Positions 41,443-51,805 of a stretch of DNA of 64,000 nt are shown piece by piece. Numbering within the stretch: the stretch's first letter is position 1; each line of letters opens with the position of its first letter. The stretch covers positions 62,001-126,000 of the forward strand of contig CAWCZY010000019.1 of NCBI GenBank assembly GCA_963800215.1, written 5' to 3'. This stretch comes from JAJPKK01 sp963800215 (GTDB lineage: Bacteria > Pseudomonadota > Alphaproteobacteria > Rhizobiales > Xanthobacteraceae). A model generated the notes under the pieces. The model searched no databases, was not told the DNA's origin, and worked only from the letters and a program-made list of their open reading frames with translations. Made by a program: the position numbers and the translations under genes.

Positions 41443-43095
41443 CTACTGCGGCAGGACTTCGATGAAGCCCATGCGGCCCGGGATGTTGCCGGCGAAGTAG
41501 ATACGGTTCGGATTGGTCGGATCGATATCGATGCGCCGCGCGTCGGTTTCCGCCTCGGGCAGCGGGAATTCGACCCACTCCTGCGTCTTGGGATCGAACC
41601 GGACGATCATGTCGGCCTGCTGCCCGCTCATCCAGACGTAGTTGTTCTTCTTGTCCACCACCACCGAATAGGACCCGATGACGCTGGTGGGAGGCGAATA
41701 GATGGTCATCTGCCGGGTCTTGTGATCGATCTTCAAGAGCTTGCCGGCCTTCCACAGGCCGACCCAGAGATCCCCGTTGGCGTCGGCACCCAAGCGGCGC
41801 GGGTAGGCGTGGCCTGCATAGGGGATCTTGTATTCGTCGATCTTGCCGGTGGCGGGGTCGATTCTCGCCATCAGGTCGGCCTCGTCCTCGGCCCACCACA
41901 CCGATCCGTCGCCCGCAACCGCCAGGCCGTAGGCACCGGGGTTCTTTTGGGTCTTGGTGGAGGGGGACGGGAAAATCTTGAACTCGCCGGTCGCCGGGTC
42001 GAGTTCTCGTGCCTCGCCTCCGCCCCCTGTTCCCCAGATCGTGCCGTTTGGATGGATCGCCATGCTGTTGCCGCCGGCATTTCCTTTGCCTTTGGGCCAA
42101 GCATAGGAGACGAACTTCGCAGAGTTTGTGTCATAGCTGAGCCAGCGCGCATTCGGTCCATCCGGCAGCCACATCACGCCCTTGGAGTCGATCTGCGGAT
42201 TGCCCAGGCTTTGGCGGTCCGGCGCCGCGGGGCCGGGCGGAGTATCGATCTCGGCGAACTCAAGCGTCTTGGCATCGAGGCGGCCCAGCTTGCCGGCGCG
42301 CTCCGCCACCCAGGGATTGCCCTTGGGATCCACCGCGACATCATGCGGCTCGGCATGATGGTTGACGAGCTCGTATTGCACCGCGCGGTAGTTCACGGCC
42401 TTGCCGGTCAGCGTCGCTTTCGGCAGGCGGCTGTTGGCATCGTAGGGCTGCACCAGCGGGAATTTCTCCGACAGGTAGTTCACGACCGTGGTCGCTTCCG
42501 CTGGGGTCAGGTCGGGAATCTTAGCGACCGACATGCGCGTACGCATCCTGGCGACGGTATGATCCCAGTCGTCCTGATCGGAGCGCTTGACGAGGACGCG
42601 CTGCAAGTCGTGGCACGAAGTGCATCGCTCGGCGACGAGGTCGTGTCCGGCGCCGGTGGGCAGGCCGGATTCGTCCGTGGGTGTCTGGTCGACTTGCGCC
42701 TCGGGTACCCGTTGCGGCCACGCCGGCGGCAGCGCCCGGCCCCGCTTTGCGGTGAGCAGCAGGCCGACCTTGGCGTCCTCGCCGCCGGCCGCCACGGTCA
42801 CGTCGGAGAACCATTCGCTCTGATTGTCGCCGGCGACGCCCTGCACCCTGTACTTGCCCGGGGGCAGGTCCTTCGCCTCGAAGCGGCCCTGGTCCCGGCT
42901 GATCACCATGAAGGTCAACCGCTTCTGGTCGTTCTTCAATTTCACGAAGGCGCCGGCGATCGGCTTTCCCGATGCGTCGCTGACAACGCCCTGCACATTG
43001 CCGCCGTCCGCCGCCCAAACAGATTGAGCGATGATCAGCAGGGCGCCGGCGGCGATTCCCGTAGCCAGATTTCGGTCGAGGCTTCTCAGCGACAT
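41443..43095 (-). CDS. exported fusion: carboxypeptidase-regulatory domain, cytochrome c and Vgb-like beta-propeller
   Basis: This 550-aa protein has a signal peptide (IAAGALLIIAQSVWA, cut before ADGG). Residues about 32-110 form a carboxypeptidase-regulatory-like beta domain (VQGVVSDASGKPIAGAFV, LPPGKYRVQGVAGDN). One CTSCH heme site lies near residue 157 (LVAERCTSCHDLQRVLV). From about 235 a virginiamycin-B-lyase-like propeller follows (EPHDVAVDPKGNPWVAERAG, GSVWWAEDEADLMARIDPAT, GDLWVGLWKAGKLLKID). It is a predicted periplasmic redox protein; the substrate is unknown. Its neighbours include a multicopper oxidase and a MauG-like peroxidase, also exported. Confidence 0.85.
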   Translation of the reverse strand: MSLRSLDRNLATGIAAGALLIIAQSVWAADGGNVQGVVSDASGKPIAGAFVKLKNDQKRLTFMVISRDQGRFEAKDLPPGKYRVQGVAGDNQSEWFSDVTVAAGGEDAKVGLLLTAKRGRALPPAWPQRVPEAQVDQTPTDESGLPTGAGHDLVAERCTSCHDLQRVLVKRSDQDDWDHTVARMRTRMSVAKIPDLTPAEATTVVNYLSEKFPLVQPYDANSRLPKATLTGKAVNYRAVQYELVNHHAEPHDVAVDPKGNPWVAERAGKLGRLDAKTLEFAEIDTPPGPAAPDRQSLGNPQIDSKGVMWLPDGPNARWLSYDTNSAKFVSYAWPKGKGNAGGNSMAIHPNGTIWGTGGGGEARELDPATGEFKIFPSPSTKTQKNPGAYGLAVAGDGSVWWAEDEADLMARIDPATGKIDEYKIPYAGHAYPRRLGADANGDLWVGLWKAGKLLKIDHKTRQMTIYSPPTSVIGSYSVVVDKKNNYVWMSGQQADMIVRFDPKTQEWVEFPLPEAETDARRIDIDPTNPNRIYFAGNIPGRMGFIEVLPQ

Positions 43096-43188
43096 TTGGG
43101 TTCCTCCGTAAGGATGACTGTGGCGGGGCGGGCATTCATTCTGGTGTGAACTTGGCGAGCGAGGCCGGACGAGGCCCGACGCGAGCGG

Positions 43189-43220
43189 GGCCCGCGGTGC
43201 GAGGCCCGCGGTGCGAGGCC
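43189..43220. repeat. two tandem copies of GGCCCGCGGTGCGA
   Basis: Positions 43189-43202 and 43203-43216 are identical and are followed by GGCC. Each unit also contains a CCCGCGG palindrome. The array is in the short gap between the propeller fusion gene and the multicopper oxidase gene. Confidence 0.7.
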
Positions 43221-43295
43221 GCGACCAGCCTATAACAGGTCGTGGAGCCCATCAATGCCTCGCCGGCTTCGGACCCGCTCCTGTGGCCGGGGCCA

Positions 43296-44816
43296 TCACA
43301 TGACGACTTCCACTATGCCCATCATGCCTTTGTCCTCATGGTCGACGGCGTGACAGTGATAGACGAAACGCCCCACGATCTCCGGATCGGTGAAGGGGAT
43401 GACCACCTTCAATACGCCCGGCCCATCATCGGTCGCCGGCGAGATCGGGAACGTATCGCGCAGGCTGTCTTCATCCTGCCGCATCCCATTGATTTCGGTC
43501 ACCAGGAACGCGGTCTGGTGGATATGGAAGCTGTGATATTGCTGATCGGTATTGACGATGGTCCATTCCTCGGTATCGCCCAGTTTCACCGTCTGGTCGA
43601 CGCGGTTATCGTCCATGACCCGGCCATCGATCATGAAGACGCTGCGGTCCTCGGTCCTCGAATATTCCAGACGCCGGCGGCGCGCGATCGGGCTGGCCCG
43701 CACCGCGTCGATCCATCGCGGGCGGTCGTTGCGAAAAAGCAAGACCTCGGCTTCGGCGTCCGCTGACGCCCGCGATCCGGTGGATACGATGGTCGCAATT
43801 TGCTGTGCCGGAAACGGCTCTCGCCAAGCCATGTTCTTGAACAGCTTCGTTCCCATGGCGTATTCGCCGGCCGGCGGACCGACCACGATCGCATCGATCC
43901 GCTGACCGGGGCCGATCAGGAACTCGCTCGACTTGCGCGGCCGCGACAACGGATGACCGTCCGTCGCCACCACATAGAGCGCCATCCCCTCGATTTGAAA
44001 CGGGAAGAACAGCGAGGCCCCGATGTTTGCGATCCGCCAGAATTGCATCTCGCCCGGCCGGATTTCGACCACCGGGTTGAGTTGGCCGTTGATCGAGATG
44101 ACTTCGCGGCCACCGCCGGGCTGCAGGTGCTTGATCAGGAAGAACCGTTCCGGCAGGCCCTTCAAGATCGGAAACTGCGTTTCGGAGCCCTCCACCACGA
44201 GGCCGCCGGACATGCCGCCGAGAATCTGCTTGTTGACGAAGCCGTGATCATGCGGGTGATACCAGAACAAGCCCGGCCCCTGCCGGCCCGCGCGGGGAAC
44301 GACGACCTCGTATTCGAACTCTCGACCCGGACGCACCTGGATGAAGACATTGTCGCTTCTGGCGCGCGGCGACACGCTCATGCCGTGAAAATGCAGGTTC
44401 GAGGGACTATCGGTCAACTCGTTCCTGAGCCTGATCCGCATGACATCGCCCAGGCGCACCCTGAGCAGCGGCGGCAGGTAGGAGCCGTTGTAGAGATATC
44501 CGGGGATTTCATATTCGCCGACGTGCAACGGGCTTTGAGCGGCGGTGAGCATTGCGTCGAGAATGCCGTTCTTGCTGCGAATTTCCGGCGGTTGAACCAA
44601 CGGCTCCCGCGCCGCGTTCGCCCGGTCGGAGCGCAGCAGCGCGACGCCCGGACCCAACAGCCCGGCGCCCAGCAGCCCGGCACCCAGGCGCCGCACCGAT
44701 GCGGCTGCGAGGCCCGCATGCCCGACGGCCCTCAGGAAAGAGCGTCGGTCTCGGCGTCCCGGTCCTGAAGTGGGGTCCATTTGTCCTGTTCCGTCGAAAG
44801 CGCTATCGTCCTGCAT
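43296..44816 (-). CDS. Tat-exported multicopper oxidase
   Basis: This 506-aa protein has a twin-arginine leader (RRDRRSFLRAVG). All four copper-binding motifs are present: LHFHGM, FWYHPHDHG, HSFHIHQ and YHCHAVDHEDKGMM, so type 1, 2 and 3 copper sites are complete. The last motif ends in Met-Met after His-x3-His, typical of CueO/CumA-like oxidases rather than nitrite reductases. The mature N-terminus begins near REPLVQPPEIRS. It is divergent (101 bases apart) from the MauG-like peroxidase gene and may share its control region. Confidence 0.88.
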   Translation of the reverse strand: MQDDSAFDGTGQMDPTSGPGRRDRRSFLRAVGHAGLAAASVRRLGAGLLGAGLLGPGVALLRSDRANAAREPLVQPPEIRSKNGILDAMLTAAQSPLHVGEYEIPGYLYNGSYLPPLLRVRLGDVMRIRLRNELTDSPSNLHFHGMSVSPRARSDNVFIQVRPGREFEYEVVVPRAGRQGPGLFWYHPHDHGFVNKQILGGMSGGLVVEGSETQFPILKGLPERFFLIKHLQPGGGREVISINGQLNPVVEIRPGEMQFWRIANIGASLFFPFQIEGMALYVVATDGHPLSRPRKSSEFLIGPGQRIDAIVVGPPAGEYAMGTKLFKNMAWREPFPAQQIATIVSTGSRASADAEAEVLLFRNDRPRWIDAVRASPIARRRRLEYSRTEDRSVFMIDGRVMDDNRVDQTVKLGDTEEWTIVNTDQQYHSFHIHQTAFLVTEINGMRQDEDSLRDTFPISPATDDGPGVLKVVIPFTDPEIVGRFVYHCHAVDHEDKGMMGIVEVVM

Positions 44817-44917
44817 CGATGAATTGTGCTCCGTTGCCTGGGCTTTTTCACATGAACTTTTTCGCGACCGATGGACACATGAAACGCCGACGCTGGCGAT
44901 ACTCACGAGGTGGTGAT

Positions 44918-45946
44918 ATGGGCATCGAAAGAAGAGTCGCCGCGGTGGCCGTCCTGGCCGCGCTCGGCCTGATCGTGGTTGCGCCGGTCGGACCGGCGAC
45001 TGCACAGGCGCCCGATCTCGCCGCCCTGAAACGAGACTATCGGCGTCCGCCGCCGGTCGCCATTGAAAATCAGGCGCTGGCCGACCTCGGCCGTCAATTG
45101 TTCTTCGATCCGCGCATCTCCGCGTCGGGCAAGACGGCCTGCGCCAGCTGCCACGCGCCCGAGCTCGGCTGGGTGGTGACGGACGCACACCCGCTCAACA
45201 ATTCGGGCAAGCCGAGCGGGCGCAAGGCGCAACCGCTGATCGGATTGGGTCACGCCGGAAATGCGCCGGTCGGATGGGACGGGCGCAACCCCACGCTGGA
45301 AGCGCAGGCCAAAAACTCGATCGCCACCGGCTCTATGTCGATGCGCGAGACCGCAACGCCGGTGAAGGTCGAGGCGATCGAGGGACGCGTCCGGTCGGCC
45401 CCCGATTACGTCGCGAAATTCAATGCGGCTTTGCCCGGCAAGCCGATCGACGTCGATACTATCGCCCAGGCGATAGCCGCCTTCGAGCGCACCATCGAGC
45501 CGGGGCTCGCGCCGTTCGATCGCTGGGTCGCGGGCGATGAAGCTGCGATCCCGGCTTCCGCCAAGCGCGGCTTCGCGCTGTTCACCGGCAAGGCGGGTTG
45601 TTCGGCCTGCCACTCCGGCTGGAGGTTCACCGACGATCATTTCCACGACATCGGGACGACGACCACCGATCTCGGACGCGGGCGGGAGGTCAAGGACGAG
45701 TCCCTGAATTATGCTTTCAAGACCCCGACGCTGCGCTCGGTTGCGCTCCGCGCGCCGTACATGCACAACGCCTCCGTCGCGACGCTGGCCGACGTGGTGA
45801 AACTTTATGAAAAGGGCGGCATCGAACGGCCGAGCCGCTCGCCCATGCTGTTTCCAACCGGATTGACCGACCAGGACCGGCTCGATCTCGTCGCCTTCAT
45901 GGAAACGCTGACGGGGAATGACGCCAGCCAGGGAAAAGCGCGGTAG
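44918..45946 (+). CDS. diheme cytochrome c peroxidase / MauG-like protein
   Basis: This 342-aa protein has a signal peptide (AAVAVLAALGLIVVAPVG, cut near ATAQ) and two heme sites. CASCHAPELGW and CSACHSGWRFTDD are in the spacing usual for CCP/MauG. ALADLGRQLFFDPRISASGK opens the domain, and TPTLRSVALRAPYMHNASVA near the end is characteristic. It reduces peroxide or oxidises protein residues in the periplasm. ATG 44918 follows GAGGTGG. It probably shares control with the multicopper oxidase gene on the other strand. Confidence 0.88.
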   Translation: MGIERRVAAVAVLAALGLIVVAPVGPATAQAPDLAALKRDYRRPPPVAIENQALADLGRQLFFDPRISASGKTACASCHAPELGWVVTDAHPLNNSGKPSGRKAQPLIGLGHAGNAPVGWDGRNPTLEAQAKNSIATGSMSMRETATPVKVEAIEGRVRSAPDYVAKFNAALPGKPIDVDTIAQAIAAFERTIEPGLAPFDRWVAGDEAAIPASAKRGFALFTGKAGCSACHSGWRFTDDHFHDIGTTTTDLGRGREVKDESLNYAFKTPTLRSVALRAPYMHNASVATLADVVKLYEKGGIERPSRSPMLFPTGLTDQDRLDLVAFMETLTGNDASQGKAR

Positions 45947-46053
45947 TGGCGCACGCGCTGCGGGGAGGGAAAGTATTAACCACCGGCGAAATTGGGCATC
46001 GGCGTAAATTCATCGAACAGCGCTGCGTGATATGCCGGGGTCACCGCTTCAAC

Positions 46054-46098
46054 GCATGATCCCGAAAGGCTGCAGGCTCTTCGGACAAGATCATGCGC
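46054..46098. repeat. palindromic repeat, family B copy
   Basis: GCATGATCCCGAAAGGCTGC and GCTCTTCGGACAAGATCATGC form a long imperfect hairpin. It lies just upstream of the deacetylase gene and resembles 19647-19690. Confidence 0.7.
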
Positions 46099-46113
46099 AA
46101 ACGAGACCGCCCG

Positions 46114-47163
46114 ATGAAATCGTCCATCATCCGCACCGGATTCGATACGCTCTATTTCAGCGGGGTCCACGCCCTGCTGCGCCGGTTCTTCGAAGGGGTC
46201 GGCGCGATCCTGATGCTCCATCACGTGCGCCCGCCCCGCCGCAGCGAATTTCAGCCGAACAAGGGGCTCGAGGTGTCGCCGGAATTCCTGTCGCACACGA
46301 TCGAATGGCTGCGCAGGGAGGCGATCGACATCGTCTCCCTCGACGAGATGCACCGCCGTCTCGCCGAACGCGACTTCGGCCGCCGCTTCGTCTGCATCAC
46401 CTTCGATGACGGATATCGCGACAATAAGGTGTGGGCCTATCCGATCCTCAAAGCCCGGCAGGCGCCGTTCGCGATCTACATTCCGACCAGCTTTCCCGAC
46501 CGCCGCGCCAAATTGTGGTGGCTCGCCCTGGAGACCGTCATCGCCGACAACGACAGCGTCGTCGTGACGATCGACGGCCGCGAGCAGCGCCATGACTGCG
46601 CCAGCGCCGCGCAGAAGCGCGAGGTCTACGAGACCATCTATTGGTGGCTGCGCGGATTGGCAGAGGAAGCCGACATCCATGCCTTCGTCGAAGCCCTGGC
46701 GGCGCGCTATGGGGTCGACATGGCGCCGGTCGGCGACGCGCTCTGCATGACCTGGGACGAGATCAGGGAGCTCGCGGCGGATCCGCTGGTGACCATGGGC
46801 GCCCATACCGTCAATCACGCCATGCTCGGCAAGGCGAATGAGGCGACGGCGCGCGCCGAGCTCGAGGCCAGCCGCGACGTCATCGCGGCGGCGCTCGGAA
46901 AGCCGGTCTTCCATTTCGCCTATCCCTATGGCGGGCCCGACCTCGTCGGCAAGCGCGAGTTCCGCATCGCCGCCGAGCTCGGTTACAAGACCGCGGTGAC
47001 GACGCGTCCCGGCGTGCTGTTTCCCGAGCATGCCGCGCACATGACGGCGCTGCCGCGGCTCTCCCTCAATGGCGAATACCAGGAAGCGCGATACCTCGAG
47101 GTACTGATGTCGGGCACCGCGACCGCGCTCTTCAACCGTTTCCGCCGGGTCAGCGCGGCGTAG
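46114..47163 (+). CDS. polysaccharide deacetylase family protein
   Basis: This 349-aa protein has the NodB-homology catalytic features. TFDDG at residues 96-100 gives the catalytic and metal-binding Asp pair, and MGAHTVNHAMLGKANE gives the metal-binding His motif (HTVNH). FAYPYGGPDLVGKREFRIAA and AVTTRPG follow. No signal peptide is obvious, though a hydrophobic GVGAILMLHHVRP is present. It hydrolyses N- or O-acyl (or formyl) groups from sugars. A formyltransferase gene follows 81 bases downstream, which suggests a joint role in modifying an envelope sugar. Confidence 0.85.
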   Translation: MKSSIIRTGFDTLYFSGVHALLRRFFEGVGAILMLHHVRPPRRSEFQPNKGLEVSPEFLSHTIEWLRREAIDIVSLDEMHRRLAERDFGRRFVCITFDDGYRDNKVWAYPILKARQAPFAIYIPTSFPDRRAKLWWLALETVIADNDSVVVTIDGREQRHDCASAAQKREVYETIYWWLRGLAEEADIHAFVEALAARYGVDMAPVGDALCMTWDEIRELAADPLVTMGAHTVNHAMLGKANEATARAELEASRDVIAAALGKPVFHFAYPYGGPDLVGKREFRIAAELGYKTAVTTRPGVLFPEHAAHMTALPRLSLNGEYQEARYLEVLMSGTATALFNRFRRVSAA

Positions 47164-47244
47164 CCGACGGCAGGTCGTTGCGGTTATAAAACATCGGCAG
47201 TTTTTCGGGATCGTGCGCAAGGCATCCAATCCCCGGAGATTCGA

Positions 47245-48012
47245 ATGCCTGCGGGCGAAGTGGTCCTCCTGGTCGTGGACAATGGCCTCTGCCGCATCGC
47301 CGCGCGCAGGCTCGCCGCCAGGTTTCCCGGCCTCGAGATCATCGTCGAGCAGCAGGTTCCGCGCCTGTCCCTGGTGCGCGGCCGGCTCAAGCGGTTCGGC
47401 CTCGCCCACACGGCCGGACAGCTGGCGTTCATCGTGTTCTCCCGGATTCTCCGTCGGGCCGCGGCTGGGCGCATCGCGGAGATCATCGCGGCGGAGGGAT
47501 TGGACCCGCGATGGCCGAACGGGACTGAATTGATCGAGGTCACGTCGGTCAATGCGCCGGAAGCGATCGCGCGCCTGCGCCAGCTGCAGCCGAAGGTCGT
47601 GCTCGTGGTCGGCACCCGGATCATCAGCCGCACGGTGCTGGCGTCGGTCGCCGCGCCCTTCATCAATTATCACGACGGGATCACACCGAAATACCGTGGC
47701 ATCCATGGCGGCTACTGGGCCAATGCGCAGGGCGACCTCGCTAATTTCGGCGTCACGGTACATCTGGTCGACCCCGGCATCGACACCGGCGCGGTGCTCT
47801 ACCAGGCGCGGCCCAAGCCGTCCGCCCGGGACAATTACGCGACGTTCTCCTACCTGCAGATCGCCGCCGCCCTGCCGCTGCTCGAACGCGCCGCGGAGGA
47901 CGCCCTCAGGGGGACGCTGACCCCGCAGACGGTCGACCTGCCGTCGCTGCTGTGGTCGCACCCGACGCTGTGGGGCTACCTCGCGACCGGCCTGCGGCGC
48001 GGCGCCTGGTGA
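47245..48012 (+). CDS. formyltransferase family protein
   Basis: This 255-aa protein resembles the N-terminal domain of methionyl-tRNA/sugar formyltransferases. The catalytic Asn-His pair is in FINYHDGITPKYRGIHGGYW, and GVTVHLVDPGIDTGAVLYQ has the catalytic Asp. The front part (EVVLLVVDNGLCRIAARRLA) is less conserved. It would transfer a formyl group from N10-formyl-THF to an amine, likely on a sugar nucleotide, since a deacetylase gene precedes it. The essential fmt gene would normally be elsewhere and longer. Confidence 0.82.
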   Translation: MPAGEVVLLVVDNGLCRIAARRLAARFPGLEIIVEQQVPRLSLVRGRLKRFGLAHTAGQLAFIVFSRILRRAAAGRIAEIIAAEGLDPRWPNGTELIEVTSVNAPEAIARLRQLQPKVVLVVGTRIISRTVLASVAAPFINYHDGITPKYRGIHGGYWANAQGDLANFGVTVHLVDPGIDTGAVLYQARPKPSARDNYATFSYLQIAAALPLLERAAEDALRGTLTPQTVDLPSLLWSHPTLWGYLATGLRRGAW

Positions 48013-48111
48013 GCCGGCACGAGCCTCGCCCCATAGCCCGAACGAACGGGGCCGGTTGCCCATGGGCCGCGTTGCATGCTATTGCATCCATATTGGAGCC
48101 GGAATGGAGCC

Positions 48112-48348
48112 ATGCCAGTAAATCTATCGATCAAGAATGCGCCCGACGATGTCGTGGCGAGGCTGCGGCGGCGGGCCGAACAGCATCATCGGTCGCTGCA
48201 GGGTGAACTGCTGGCGATTATCGAAGCTGCGGTTCGGGAGGATCAACCGGCCACCGCCGCCGACATTCTGGCCGAAGTTCGCCGCCTCGGCTTGCAGACA
48301 CCCGGCGAGGCCGCTGCCCTGATCCGCGCCGACCGTGACCACCGTTAA
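48112..48348 (+). CDS. vapB: FitA/VapB-type antitoxin
   Basis: This 78-aa protein reads VNLSIKNAPDDVVARLRRRA, EQHHRSLQGELLAIIEAAVR, then a C-terminal toxin-binding part (LAEVRRLGLQTPGEAAALI). The ribbon-helix-helix N-terminus binds its own promoter. GGAG lies ahead of the ATG. The coding region overlaps the toxin gene start by 14 bases, the usual layout of a vapBC operon. Confidence 0.88.
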   Translation: MPVNLSIKNAPDDVVARLRRRAEQHHRSLQGELLAIIEAAVREDQPATAADILAEVRRLGLQTPGEAAALIRADRDHR

Positions 48349-48712
48349 AGTCGTCGACACATCCGCCTTGGCCGCCCTCCTGTTCGGCGAACCGGACGCC
48401 GAGGACGTGGCGGCCCGGCTCGACGGTGCGCGGTTTGCAGCGCCCGGCCTGCTCGGTTTCGAGTTGGCAAATGTCTGCGCCACCAAGTGCAGGCGCCACC
48501 CCGGTCAGCGCGGCGCGCTTCTCGCCGCCTTCCGATTACGCGAGCGGCTCGCAATCCAGGAGATCGCGGTCGACTACGCCGCGGCACTCGAGATTGCGCT
48601 GGCGACCGGCCTTACCGCCTATGATGCGAGTTACCTCTGGCTGGCGCGCCAGCTCGGCGCTGAACTCGTCACCCTCGATAAGAAACTCCGGGCGGCAGCG
48701 CGCATCCGCTGA
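48335..48712 (+). CDS. vapC: PIN-domain ribonuclease toxin VapC
   Basis: This 125-aa protein has the PIN-domain acidic residues: Asp8 (KVVDTSALAALLF), Glu43 (LLGFELANVC), and Asp residues in GLTAYDASYLWLARQ and ELVTLDKKLRAAA. It cleaves RNA when the antitoxin is lost. It starts with GTG inside the antitoxin gene, so translation is coupled. Confidence 0.88.
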   Translation: MTTVKVVDTSALAALLFGEPDAEDVAARLDGARFAAPGLLGFELANVCATKCRRHPGQRGALLAAFRLRERLAIQEIAVDYAAALEIALATGLTAYDASYLWLARQLGAELVTLDKKLRAAARIR

Positions 48713-48728
48713 CAGCGAGCCTCATCCC

Positions 48729-48828
48729 GTAGTCCGCATGAAGCGAAGCGCAATGCGGGTCGGCCTCAAGGCCTCACGTCAGCCCGGCCGCCGCCCCCGG
48801 ATTGCGCCGAAAGCGCAATCCGGGCTAC
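48729..48828. repeat. dispersed palindromic repeat, family A copy (long form)
   Basis: GTAGTCCGCATGAAGCGAAGC begins it and GCAATCCGGGCTAC ends it; inner parts GCGCAATGCGGG and CCGGATTGCGCCGAAAGCGC are related to the copy at 9475-9585. It lies between the convergent vapC and gltA genes. Confidence 0.7.
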
Positions 48829-48841
48829 AGCCATGCCTGCG

Positions 48842-50152
<1,311 letters not shown>

Positions 50153-50374
50153 GCTCGTACCCTCACTATGATTGTGCTGCAGTGCGCTGCCGAACTCGCT
50201 GCCTGGAGGTGGGCGATCGTTTGCTCCGCTGGGCGCGCGCGCATTGCCAGCTATTATTTGCTAGCGCAGTTGTGTGTGCGCTGCAAGATACGCGCTGCCT
50301 CTTATTAAGCCGCTGCCTATGCGCCATGCAAGGGTGCACGCGAAACATGCAATCGGCGTGGAAACCGGTGTGGC

Positions 50375-51805
50375 TCAGGCGGCGTTGCGCGCCAGGTCGG
50401 CCAGGCGGGCGAGGCTTTCCTGCTTGCCGAGAACCTGCAACACGTCGAAAATGCCAGGCGAGGTCGGCCGTCCCGTCAGCGCCGCGCGCAGCGGTTGGGC
50501 GACCGCGCCGAGCTTGATCTCTTTGCGCTCGGCAAAGGTGCGAACCGTGTTCTCGGTCGCCGCGGCCGTCCAGGGATCCACGTGTGACAGGTCGGTCATC
50601 AGCTCGGCGAGGATGGCGCAGGCCTCCGGGTTGAGCAGGGCCTTGGCCTTGTCGTCGAGCGCGATCGGGCGATCGGCATAGAGAAACCGCGCGCTGTCAA
50701 TGAGTTCGACGAGGTTTTTCGCGCGCTCTTTCAGCCCGGGCATGGCCGCTTGCAGCTGCGCCTTGAGTTCAGGCGTGAATTTTGCCGCGAGCGCGGCGCC
50801 GTTGGCGAGATGCGGTAACAGGCGCTCGATGGTGTCGACGAGTTCGGCGTCGCTCGATTGGCGGATGTAGTGCCCGTTGAGGCTTTCGAGCTTGGCAAAA
50901 TCGAACCGCGCCGGCGAACGCCCGATCTGGGGCAGGTCGAACGTATCGACCATCTCCTCCGCGGTGAAGATTTCCTGATCGCCGTGGCTCCAGCCGAGCC
51001 GCACCAGGTAGTTGCGCATCGCCGCCGGCAGGTAGCCCATGGCACGGTAGGCGTCGACGCCGAGCGCGCCGTGGCGCTTGGAGAGCTTCGAGCCGTCCGG
51101 CCCGTGGATCAGCGGGATGTGCGCCATGACCGGCACCTTCCAGCCGAGCGCCTGGTAGATCTGGGATTGCCGCGCCGCGTTGGTGAGGTGGTCGTCGCCG
51201 CGGATGACGTGGGTGATGCCCATGTCATGGTCGTCGACGACGACGGCGAGCATGTAGGTCGGCGTGCCGTCCGAGCGCAGCAACACGAGGTCGTCGAGAT
51301 TCTCGTTCTGCCAGACCACGCGGCCCTGGACCTGGTCCTCGATCACTGTCTCGCCGGCCAGCGGCGCCCGCAACCGGATCACCGGCTTTACGCCGGGCGG
51401 CGCGTCCGCAGGGTCGCGGTCGCGCCAGCGCCCGTCATAGAGCTTGGAGCGGCCCTCGCTGCGGGCCTTCTCGCGCATCTCGTCGAGTTCCTGCTGGGAC
51501 GCATAGCAGCGATAGGCCTGGCCCGCGGCCAGCAATTGTGCCGCCACCTCGCGATGGCGGTCGGCGCGGGAAAACTGGTAGATGACGCCGCCGTCCCAGT
51601 CGATCCCGAGCCAGCTGAGCCCGTCGAGGATGGCGTCGATCGCCGCCTTGGTGGAGCGTTCGCGATCGGTGTCCTCGATCCGCAGCAGCATCCTACCGCC
51701 GCGGCCGCGCGCATAGAGCCAATTGAACAGCGCGGTGCGCCCGCCGCCGATGTGCAGAAATCCGGTCGGCGACGGCGCAAAACGGGTGACGACTTGCTCG
51801 GGCAT
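50375..51805 (-). CDS. gltX: glutamate--tRNA ligase
   Basis: This 476-aa class I synthetase has the HIGH motif in FAPSPTGFLHIGGGRTALFN, the glutamate site RIEDTDRERS, VIRGDDHLTNAARQ and the KMSKS-type motif DGSKLSKRHGALG. The helical anticodon domain includes RFDFAKLESLNGHYIRQ and LREALTGRPTSPGIF-like text. ATG 51805 gives the usual MPEQVVTRF start; a GTG at 51820 would add five residues. If the organism has GatCAB it may charge both tRNA-Glu and tRNA-Gln, which bears on the broken glnS next door. Confidence 0.95.
   Translation of the reverse strand: MPEQVVTRFAPSPTGFLHIGGGRTALFNWLYARGRGGRMLLRIEDTDRERSTKAAIDAILDGLSWLGIDWDGGVIYQFSRADRHREVAAQLLAAGQAYRCYASQQELDEMREKARSEGRSKLYDGRWRDRDPADAPPGVKPVIRLRAPLAGETVIEDQVQGRVVWQNENLDDLVLLRSDGTPTYMLAVVVDDHDMGITHVIRGDDHLTNAARQSQIYQALGWKVPVMAHIPLIHGPDGSKLSKRHGALGVDAYRAMGYLPAAMRNYLVRLGWSHGDQEIFTAEEMVDTFDLPQIGRSPARFDFAKLESLNGHYIRQSSDAELVDTIERLLPHLANGAALAAKFTPELKAQLQAAMPGLKERAKNLVELIDSARFLYADRPIALDDKAKALLNPEACAILAELMTDLSHVDPWTAAATENTVRTFAERKEIKLGAVAQPLRAALTGRPTSPGIFDVLQVLGKQESLARLADLARNAA

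Noticed and set aside
47200..47222. Third full copy of repeat family B
   Set aside because: Only one arm (TTTTTCGGGATCGTGCGCA) is recognisable; the opposite arm is missing.
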